Positions 33,222-40,661 of a stretch of DNA of 64,000 nt are shown here, one piece after another. Source of the DNA: Micromonospora coriariae. GTDB lineage: Bacteria > Actinomycetota > Actinomycetes > Mycobacteriales > Micromonosporaceae. The stretch is taken from NCBI RefSeq assembly GCF_900091455.1, contig NZ_LT607412.1, forward strand, positions 4,836,001 to 4,900,000, read 5' to 3'. A program made the translations under genes and the position numbers. A model generated the notes under the pieces. It did not search any database. It worked only from the letters and a program-made list of their open reading frames with translations, and was not told the origin of the DNA. Every line of letters starts with the position of its first letter. Position 1 is the first letter of the stretch.

Positions 33222-35651
33222 TCAGCGGCGCCGTAGTGGACCGGGGTGGATGGACCAGAGCAGCCGTCGCCACCACGGGCGGGCGGCACGCAGCCCGTCG
33301 ACGTAGGTGGCGGCCACCGCGCCGGCGTGATCGGCCTGGGCCGCGGTGGCCGTGCCCGGCGCGAAGGCCACCTGGTTGAGCAGAGCGGCCAGCTCGTCGA
33401 TCCCGGGGACGTTCCCGCCGGCTCCGGACCCGGCCGGGCCGCCCGGCAACTGGCCCGCGCCGGCCGGGGTCTGGTGGCCGTCGCCGTTGGCTGCCGGGTC
33501 CGGGTCGAGCGGCCTGCCGCCGGACCGTCGGAGGTGAGCGTCAAGCAGGGCCTGGCGGGCCTGACCGGCCACCTCGGTGGCCGCCAGGTCGTCGCCGATC
33601 GGCCTCCCGGCCAGGCGTAGCGCGTCGGTGACCTCCCGCCAGGCGCCGGCGATCCGCTGGCCGGGATCACCCCGGCCGAGCCGGGCGCGGGTGAGCGAGC
33701 GGCGCATCGCCAGGAGAGTGAGCAGCAGGGCCCCCACCAGCAGCAGCAGGCCACCACCGCCGCCGGCGACCAGCACCGGGGTGGACACCCCACCCTGGCC
33801 GGCAGGGCCGTCGGGGGCGGCTGCCGGTTCGGGCGACGCGGTCGGTTCCACGGTGGGCGCCGGCGCCTCCGACGGCGGCGGATCCTCCGGCGTCGGGCGG
33901 AAGTCCTCCTCCACCGGCCGCGGCTCGTTGTCCGGGCGGGGCAGCGGGTCGAACGCCACCCAGCCCAACCCGTCGAAGAGCACCTCCGGCCAGGCGTACG
34001 CGTCACCGGCCCGCACCGGCCCCTGCCCGGTGGACTCGAAGCCCACCACCACCCGGGTGGGCAGCCCGGAGAGCCGGCCGAGCACCGCGAACGCGGCGGC
34101 GAACTGCTCCGAGGTGCCCCGCTGCCCGCCAGCGTTGCGCGGACCGAAGAGGAAGAAGCCGAGGTTCGGGTACGCGTGCCCGCTCGGCGCGTCCGCCACC
34201 ACCCGGTAGTGCTCGGCCAGGAACTGCTCGATCGCCGCCGCCCGCGCGTACGGGGCGCCGTTCTCCTCGGCGAGCTGCGCGGCCAGCCGGCGCATCGGCT
34301 CGGGCACCCCGTCGGCCACCCGCAGCACCCGGGCCACCTCCTCACCGGCGGGCACGTTCGCGGTGGCCAGGAGGTTGTTGTCCGGGCGTTCGCGCTCCGA
34401 GGTCACCGTGTACCGCAGCCCCGGGGTCAGCCCCTCCGGCCGGATCAGCGTCCCCGTCGCCGGGTCGTACGCCACCCGCGCGCCGCTGACCTCGCTCGGG
34501 GTGGCCACGGCGGGCAGCAGCCGGCCGCTGAGGTCGGCCACGGTGATCTGCTGGCGGACCGTCTCCACAGTGCTGTCCCGGGCCGGGGTCGCGGCCGGCA
34601 GGATCCGACCGGCGTTACGGTAGGTGGCGCCGACCCGCCAGGTCACCCCGTCGTAGTCGCTGAGCACCGCGAGGCGGATCCGCACACTGCCAGCGCCGCC
34701 GGGGCGCACCGTGCGCACGTCGAGCAGCTTCTGCTCGGGGTGCAGGGCCCACCCGGAGATCCGGATCAACGGGTTCTCGTCCAGCGTCTGCACCTGCGGC
34801 GGCTCCACGTACCGCCGAGGGTCCACCGGCCGACCGTCCACCTGCCGGGCGAGCACCGGGCCGAGCAGCGCCGTCAGCCCGACCACCAGGGCCACGCCGA
34901 GCGCCGCGGTGGCGGCGAGCCGCACCCGCACCGCCGCGCGGACCCGGGGGGCGAGGTCGGCGGCCGGGTCACCACCGGCCGGCGACCCGGTGGGCGCCGC
35001 CAGACCCACCGCGGCGACCGCGACGAACGCCAGCGTCGCCCCGATCGCCGGTTCGGCGTTCGGGCCGACCACGTAGAGAGCGGCGCCGTAGAGCCCCGCC
35101 GCCGGCAGGTAACCCAGCAGCACCCGGCCGGTGCGCAGCGCCACCTCGGCGCCGGCCAGCCCCGCCAGCCACGCGGCGACCACCGGCATCAGCACAGTGT
35201 CCGGCGTGGGCTCGACCGGAATCATCGCGGTGAGCAGGCGGGGGATGCCGTTGCGCGCGGCGTCCGCGGTCACCTCCAGCAGGCTGCCCGGCAGCTCGGC
35301 GTGGGCGGCGGCCAGCCGCAACGACCAGAGTGTCCAGCCGGCCATCGCGGCCACCGACACCGGCGCCACGAGCCACGACGGCAGCCGCCGGGCGGCCACG
35401 CTGACCAGCACCGACCCGGCCGCGGCACCGATGACCAGCCGGGCCAGCAGGTCGCCCGCGTACACCCGGCCGAGCACCACACCGGCGAGCGAGGTCAATC
35501 CGATCAACGCGAGCGGGACGACGGCGGCCCGCAGCACCCGACCGACCCCGGCCGCGCCCCGCTGCGCCGATCCGTCGGGCGGCGCACCCGGCTCCGCACG
35601 CGCCGGGTCGGCGGTGGTCCCGCCAGCACGCTGCTGGTCGACGTCCGTCAC
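33222..35651 (-). CDS. TgpA-like transglutaminase-fold membrane protein, catalytic residues lost
   Basis: 809 residues: an N-terminal block of membrane helices (to about residue 260, DUF3488-like), a large extracytoplasmic transglutaminase-like region, a Pro-rich linker, one more helix (VLVAGGGGGLLLLVGALLLTLLAM) and a cytoplasmic DUF4129-like tail. The core motif normally GxCEQFA is GTSEQFAAAFAVLGRLSGLP (Ser514), and the normal HAW motif is DAYAWPEV (Tyr552); only the Asp of VAFDPLP remains. So the Cys-His pair is gone and enzyme activity is unlikely. GTG start overlaps the DUF58 stop by four bases. Last gene of the FN3-MoxR-DUF58 operon. Confidence 0.85.
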   Translation of the reverse strand: MTDVDQQRAGGTTADPARAEPGAPPDGSAQRGAAGVGRVLRAAVVPLALIGLTSLAGVVLGRVYAGDLLARLVIGAAAGSVLVSVAARRLPSWLVAPVSVAAMAGWTLWSLRLAAAHAELPGSLLEVTADAARNGIPRLLTAMIPVEPTPDTVLMPVVAAWLAGLAGAEVALRTGRVLLGYLPAAGLYGAALYVVGPNAEPAIGATLAFVAVAAVGLAAPTGSPAGGDPAADLAPRVRAAVRVRLAATAALGVALVVGLTALLGPVLARQVDGRPVDPRRYVEPPQVQTLDENPLIRISGWALHPEQKLLDVRTVRPGGAGSVRIRLAVLSDYDGVTWRVGATYRNAGRILPAATPARDSTVETVRQQITVADLSGRLLPAVATPSEVSGARVAYDPATGTLIRPEGLTPGLRYTVTSERERPDNNLLATANVPAGEEVARVLRVADGVPEPMRRLAAQLAEENGAPYARAAAIEQFLAEHYRVVADAPSGHAYPNLGFFLFGPRNAGGQRGTSEQFAAAFAVLGRLSGLPTRVVVGFESTGQGPVRAGDAYAWPEVLFDGLGWVAFDPLPRPDNEPRPVEEDFRPTPEDPPPSEAPAPTVEPTASPEPAAAPDGPAGQGGVSTPVLVAGGGGGLLLLVGALLLTLLAMRRSLTRARLGRGDPGQRIAGAWREVTDALRLAGRPIGDDLAATEVAGQARQALLDAHLRRSGGRPLDPDPAANGDGHQTPAGAGQLPGGPAGSGAGGNVPGIDELAALLNQVAFAPGTATAAQADHAGAVAATYVDGLRAARPWWRRLLWSIHPGPLRRR

Positions 35652-36847
35652 CACCGGCGCACCCCGTCCCACTCGGCGGCGAACCGCGCGCCGTCGGCCG
35701 CGTCCACCACCACCAGGCCCGCCGTACCGGCCGGCGTCGGCTCGGCCGCGCCGAACACCCCGACGACCACCGACGGGTACGCGCCGCGCAGCGCACCCAC
35801 GTGCCCCAGCTCGGCGCGGCCACCCGGCCCGGTCAGGAAGATCAGCGTGTCGCCGAGCCGGTCCTGCCGCAGTCGGGTGGTGGCGGCGCGCAGCGCGTCG
35901 TCGTCGCCGGAGAGCTCGGCGGCGGCGAGCCGGTCCAGCGGCCCGAGCGGCTGGTCCTCGCCGTCCGCCGTGCCGTCGACCCGGTCGCCGCGCCCCCGCT
36001 CGACCGATATGGCGGACTCCGCGGCGACCAGCACCAACAGCACCGGCAGGTCCGCGCGGTGCGCTGCGGTGACGATCGACGCGGCCGCCTCGCAGCCCGA
36101 CTCGAACGACTCGGCCACCCCTCTCACCCGCTGCGGGTGCGCGGCGGCGCGGTTGTCCAGCAGCACCACCAGGCGGGGGAGGCTGGTGTCCACGTTCTCC
36201 CGCACCATCAGCTCGCCGACCCGGGCGCTGGTGCGCCAGTGCACGCGGCGCAGTTCGTCGCCCACCACGTACTCCCGCAGTGAGTCGAAGGTGATCGACC
36301 CGTGCGGCACTCCGTCCACCCGGCCGTCGAGGCTGCGCCCCGCGCCGGTGGGCACCGCCGTTAGCGGGTGGACCCGGGGGTGTACCCACACAGGTGTGCT
36401 CGCGCCGTACGGGCGGGTCAGCGCCACCAGGCCCAGCGGGTCGCGCCGGGTCACCCGCAGCGGCCCGACCGGGACCACCCCACGGCGGTGGGTCGGCACG
36501 TCGTAGCGGACCTCGGTGTCCCGGCCGGGCCGCAGGCGCAGCAGCGGCACCGGCACAGTGCGGTCCCCACACCGGTCCTCCGCCAGCACATTCGCCGAGC
36601 GCAGCCGGCCGGTGTTGCGGACGGTCAACGTCATGCTCGCCGGCTCGCCGCGGGCCACCCGGTCCGGGTCGGCGCGGCGGGCCACCACCAGCCGGGGCCG
36701 CCAGGCCGCGGTCAGCGCCGCGTAGCCGACGGCCGCGCCGGCCGCCGCCCCCAGCAGCGTCAACTCGGGGTACGCGAACCGGAAGCCCACCCCGAGCAGA
36801 ACGACGGCGGCGACGAGCAGCCCGACCCCGCGGGCGGTGATCCCCAT
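35648..36847 (-). CDS. DUF58 domain protein
   Basis: 399 residues. Two N-terminal membrane helices (GVGLLVAAVVLLGVGFRFAY) and an immunoglobulin-like stretch precede the DUF58 core: FDSLREYVVGDELRRVHWRTSAR is the hallmark, followed by a vWA-like fold (RLVVLLDNRAA). DUF58 proteins work with MoxR ATPases, which may remodel them. The start is the ATG at 36,847, 15 bases after the MoxR stop. Confidence 0.85.
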   Translation of the reverse strand: MGITARGVGLLVAAVVLLGVGFRFAYPELTLLGAAAGAAVGYAALTAAWRPRLVVARRADPDRVARGEPASMTLTVRNTGRLRSANVLAEDRCGDRTVPVPLLRLRPGRDTEVRYDVPTHRRGVVPVGPLRVTRRDPLGLVALTRPYGASTPVWVHPRVHPLTAVPTGAGRSLDGRVDGVPHGSITFDSLREYVVGDELRRVHWRTSARVGELMVRENVDTSLPRLVVLLDNRAAAHPQRVRGVAESFESGCEAAASIVTAAHRADLPVLLVLVAAESAISVERGRGDRVDGTADGEDQPLGPLDRLAAAELSGDDDALRAATTRLRQDRLGDTLIFLTGPGGRAELGHVGALRGAYPSVVVGVFGAAEPTPAGTAGLVVVDAADGARFAAEWDGVRRW

Positions 36848-36861
36848 GGCGCTGCTGCCGG

Positions 36862-37857
36862 TCAGCCCTGCACCGGTGCCGGCTGCCCCGACGGCAGCGG
36901 CACGGGCACCGAGGCGATGGCCTGGCGCAGCACCTCCGCCGCGGTCATCCCACGCACCTGGGCGTCCGGGGTGAGCAGCAGCCGGTGGGCGAACACCGGT
37001 TCGGCGAGCGCCTTCAGATCCTCCGGCATGATCCAACCCCGTCCGTCGATCAGCGCGTACGCGCACGCGGCGCGGGTCAGCGCGATGACGCCCCGGGGGC
37101 TGACTCCGACGCGCACGTGCTGGTGGGTGCGGGTGGCGGCGGCCAGCCGGACCGCGTACGCGTAGAGCGGCTCGGCGATGTGCACCCGGCGGGCCATCCG
37201 CACCATCTCGCCCACGGTGGCGGTGTCGGTGACCGGGGTGAGCGCCTCGGGGGAGCGGACGGTCGCGCCGCGCAGCACCTCCACCTCGACCGCCTCGTCC
37301 GGATACCCGACGGAGAGCTTGACCAGGAAGCGGTCCAGCTGCGCCTCGGGCAGCCGGTAGGTGCCGTCCATCTCCACCGGGTTCTGCGTGGCGACCACCA
37401 GGAACGGCGCGGGCACCGGGTGCCGAACCCCGTCCACGGTGACGGTGCGCTCCTCCATCACCTCCAGCAGCGCCGACTGGGTCTTCGGCGACGCACGGTT
37501 GATCTCGTCGGCGATGACGATGTTGGCGAAGACCGGCCCAGGATGGAACTCGAAGTCCCGCGTCGCCTGGTTGAAGATCGTCACACCGGACACATCCGAC
37601 GGGAGCAGGTCGGGGGTGAACTGGATGCGCCGCCACTGACCCTTCACCGTGGCGGCGATGGCGCGGGCCAGGGTTGTCTTGCCGACCCCGGGCACGTCCT
37701 CCAGGAGCACGTGACCCTGCGCGAAGAGCGCGGTCAGCGCCAGCCGGACCACCTGCGGCTTGCCGAGCACCACCGCGTTGACGTTCTCGGCCAGCCGGGC
37801 GGCCAGCGCGGCGAAGCCCTGCACCTCCGGCTGGGTGAGCGGCTCGTGGGTGTTCAC
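36862..37857 (-). CDS. MoxR-family AAA+ ATPase
   Basis: 331 residues. Walker A is EDVPGVGKTT (Lys60), Walker B IVIADEINR (Asp117, Glu118), sensor 1 VATQNP, and the C-terminal AAA lid contains RVGVSPRGVIALTRAA. MoxR ATPases act as chaperones that activate partner proteins, typically DUF58/vWA proteins encoded next to them, as here. GTG start with AAGGAG upstream. It follows the FN3 gene by 28 bases, so they are likely one transcript. Confidence 0.9.
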   Translation of the reverse strand: MNTHEPLTQPEVQGFAALAARLAENVNAVVLGKPQVVRLALTALFAQGHVLLEDVPGVGKTTLARAIAATVKGQWRRIQFTPDLLPSDVSGVTIFNQATRDFEFHPGPVFANIVIADEINRASPKTQSALLEVMEERTVTVDGVRHPVPAPFLVVATQNPVEMDGTYRLPEAQLDRFLVKLSVGYPDEAVEVEVLRGATVRSPEALTPVTDTATVGEMVRMARRVHIAEPLYAYAVRLAAATRTHQHVRVGVSPRGVIALTRAACAYALIDGRGWIMPEDLKALAEPVFAHRLLLTPDAQVRGMTAAEVLRQAIASVPVPLPSGQPAPVQG

Positions 37858-37885
37858 GGTCGGTGGTGCTCCTTGCCTGGGTGGT

Positions 37886-40510
37886 TCAGCAGGTGGGCAG
37901 GACGTTGATGTTGTCGCCGCCCTCCAGGTTGAGCCAGGCCCAGGGGATGTAGTTCTTCCCGCTGTACTCGACCTGCACCCACCAGGTGCTCTGCTTCTGG
38001 TTGTTGTAGATCCACGAGTCGACGTTCTGGCCCGACTTCTTGCAGTACGCCTTCAGCCGGGTGCCGGGCTTCGCCCAGCCCTCCTGCTGGTCGTTGTCCT
38101 GCCGGGTGACCCGGAAGATCTCGTTGCCGTTGCGGCCGTCGACCTCCCTGTCGCAGTACGTCCGCTGGTCGCCGTCCGGCCCGTTGTTGCAGGTCGCGAC
38201 GCCGTACAGCGGGTCGGTGTCCTGCGCCCGGGTCGCGGTGCCCTTGCCGGCGGCGTTGCTGGCGGTCACCGTGAACGTGTACTTCGTGCCCGGCGTCAGG
38301 CCCGGCACCGTGATGCTGGAGCACGCCCCGGCCTTCGCCGGCTCGCCCGGCGTGCTCACCGAACAGGTGGCCTGCCCGCCGCCGGCGTCCACTGTGAACG
38401 TGACGGTCGCCGAGGTGGCGGTGGCCGACGAGCCGGTCACCGTGACCCGTGGTTCGGCGACCGTGCGGGCGGTGGTGGTGGCCTCCGGGCCCGGCCCGGC
38501 CTCGTTGACCGCCTTCACCTTCACTGTGACGTTCTGGCCGTTGCCCAACCCCGTGACGGTGGTGCGGGTGTCGGTCACCTCGCTGCTGCGCCCACCGACG
38601 TCCACCAGGTACTTGGTCACCGGTCGGCCGTTCGCCTCGGCCGGCGCCCACTGCACGGTGATCGCGCCGGGCTGGGCGGCGACCGTGCCGGCCCGCAGGT
38701 CGACCGGCCGGCCGGGCGCCGCGAACGGCACCACCGTGTTGCTGACCGGCGAGGCCGCCGAGCCGGCGCCCTTGTCGTTGACCGCGACGACGGTGAACGC
38801 GTACTGGGTGCCGAACTCCAGCTCCCCGGCGGGCACCACCAGGTCGGTCTTCGTCGACTCGCCGGCCGGCGCGTTCGTCCCCGCCGAGCTGGCCGTCACC
38901 GCGTACTTCGCGATCTTGTTGCCCTGCCCGTTGGCCGCCGGCCACTTCACCAGCACCGTGCCGTCCGGCCGCTCCTGAGCGGTGACGCTCGCGGGCGGGT
39001 CGGGCACGGCGGCGGTCGGGGTGACCGGGTTGCTGCTGCGCGACGGGCCGTCGCCCTTGGCGTTCACCGCGTGCACCGCGAACCGGTACGTCTCGCCGTT
39101 GGTCAGCCCCTTGACCTCCACCGCGCGCCGGTTGGCACCGACCTCCAGGCGCTGGCCGGCGCCCTGCACCACGTACTTCATGATCTCGGCGCCGTTCGCG
39201 GCGGCCGGCCGCCAGCTCACCCGGGCCTCGGCGTTGCCGGCGGCGGCGGTGACGCTGCGCGGCGCGCTCGGCTTGCCCACCCGCGGCTTCTTCGGCGGGG
39301 GCGGCGGCGGGGGAGCCGGCGGCGGGTCGCCGCCGAGCACGTCGTTGGCGTACTTGTTGACCTCGCGCACCTGGTGCTTGTCGTCCACCACCCGGGCGGT
39401 CGCCGAGTCGGGGGAGTTGATGAACAGGTGATTCTCCCGCACCTCCAGCTCCAGCGGCCCGTTCGCCCGGCCGCGGATGGTGTCGACCAACTGGCCACCG
39501 GAGTCGAAGGAGTAGATGGTGCCGTTGGCCTCGTCGGCACAGTAGAACCGGTCCGCCCAGGCCACCGCCGCGCTGAGCCGGTCGCCATTGCCCGGCACGG
39601 TGAACGCACGCTCCTCGCCGGCGTCACCCACCACCAGCACCCGCCGCTCAGCGGACACGGTGACCGGGACACGCGGGCCGCTGGTGCGAGCCGGCAGCGC
39701 CGCCGGACCGGTCAGCTTCAGCGGCGTCAGGTGCACCTCGCCGCGCTGCACCCGCACCAGCTTCCCAGCGGTGCGGTCGAGCACCGCCACCCCGTCGTCC
39801 AGCGTGGAGACCACCAGCTCGTGACTGGCCTCGGCAACGTCGTACGTCTCGACCCGCTCCGGACTGAGCCCGCCACCGGCCGGCGCGGCCGACGCCGGCG
39901 CGGACGGCAGCTTCGCGGCGGTCACCGCCGACACCGTGCCCTCGCTGGGCACCGCGATCCAGAGCCGGCCCTCGCCGTCGAAGGTGCCGCCGGTGATGCC
40001 CGGCGGGTAGCGGACCGGCTCTCCGACGGGCGCCAGCGACCGCGGGTCGAGCTGACGCACGATGCCTTGCACCGCGTCGACGACGAACGCCGCGTCCTCG
40101 TGCAGGGCGACGCTCACGCCCAGCCCGGGGGTGGTCCGGGTGGTCGCGGTGAGCTGCAGGGTGGCCAGGTCCAGTGAGCTGACCTGCCCGGTCTGCAGGT
40201 CGCGCAAGATCAGCAGCCGGTCGGTCTGGGTGACCTGCATCGGGTGGCGGCGAGCGTTGGGGACCTCGGTGCGGGTGTCGACGCGGGCGGTGACCCCGTT
40301 GACCCGGGCCAACTCGCTGCGCGCCGCGCTCCACAGCCAGGAACTCGCGTCGTAGTTGGCCACCGCGTTGTCCGCCGCACCCAACCCGAGGACGGTCAGC
40401 CCCATGGCCGCCAGCAGCGCGGTCACCGTGCCGATGGTCACCAGCCCGCCGCGCAGCCGGGACCGCGAACGGGGGGCGTCGGTGCGCGCGGCGTCCTCGA
40501 TGCTGGCCAC
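37886..40510 (-). CDS. Membrane-anchored propeller and fibronectin type III protein
   Basis: 874 residues. A single N-terminal membrane helix (GLVTIGTVTALLAAMGLTVLGLG) is followed by an NHL/propeller-like region (about 60-400), a linker with a run of prolines and lysines, four or more FN3-like domains (repeated VSWRP, GETYRFAVHAVN and similar, about 420-780) and a C-terminal SH3b-like domain with Cys residues (NNQKQSTWWVQV, WAWLNL). Most of it would be outside the cell. GTG at 40,510 has GGGGAGG eight bases upstream. First gene of the MoxR-DUF58-transglutaminase operon; likely a surface or envelope partner of that complex. Confidence 0.8.
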   Translation of the reverse strand: MASIEDAARTDAPRSRSRLRGGLVTIGTVTALLAAMGLTVLGLGAADNAVANYDASSWLWSAARSELARVNGVTARVDTRTEVPNARRHPMQVTQTDRLLILRDLQTGQVSSLDLATLQLTATTRTTPGLGVSVALHEDAAFVVDAVQGIVRQLDPRSLAPVGEPVRYPPGITGGTFDGEGRLWIAVPSEGTVSAVTAAKLPSAPASAAPAGGGLSPERVETYDVAEASHELVVSTLDDGVAVLDRTAGKLVRVQRGEVHLTPLKLTGPAALPARTSGPRVPVTVSAERRVLVVGDAGEERAFTVPGNGDRLSAAVAWADRFYCADEANGTIYSFDSGGQLVDTIRGRANGPLELEVRENHLFINSPDSATARVVDDKHQVREVNKYANDVLGGDPPPAPPPPPPPKKPRVGKPSAPRSVTAAAGNAEARVSWRPAAANGAEIMKYVVQGAGQRLEVGANRRAVEVKGLTNGETYRFAVHAVNAKGDGPSRSSNPVTPTAAVPDPPASVTAQERPDGTVLVKWPAANGQGNKIAKYAVTASSAGTNAPAGESTKTDLVVPAGELEFGTQYAFTVVAVNDKGAGSAASPVSNTVVPFAAPGRPVDLRAGTVAAQPGAITVQWAPAEANGRPVTKYLVDVGGRSSEVTDTRTTVTGLGNGQNVTVKVKAVNEAGPGPEATTTARTVAEPRVTVTGSSATATSATVTFTVDAGGGQATCSVSTPGEPAKAGACSSITVPGLTPGTKYTFTVTASNAAGKGTATRAQDTDPLYGVATCNNGPDGDQRTYCDREVDGRNGNEIFRVTRQDNDQQEGWAKPGTRLKAYCKKSGQNVDSWIYNNQKQSTWWVQVEYSGKNYIPWAWLNLEGGDNINVLPTC

Positions 40511-40661
40511 AGCCGGCTGCCTCCCCTGAGTCGTGGCAGGTGGCGCGCCTCGCGGCGACCCCTCCCCTGAGCCGGGTGCCATCATATGGCTCGGCAGGTG
40601 GCGGGGGAACCCGCACGGTCACCCCTGTGGATACCGAGCGTGTGCGCTGTGGACGCCCAGG

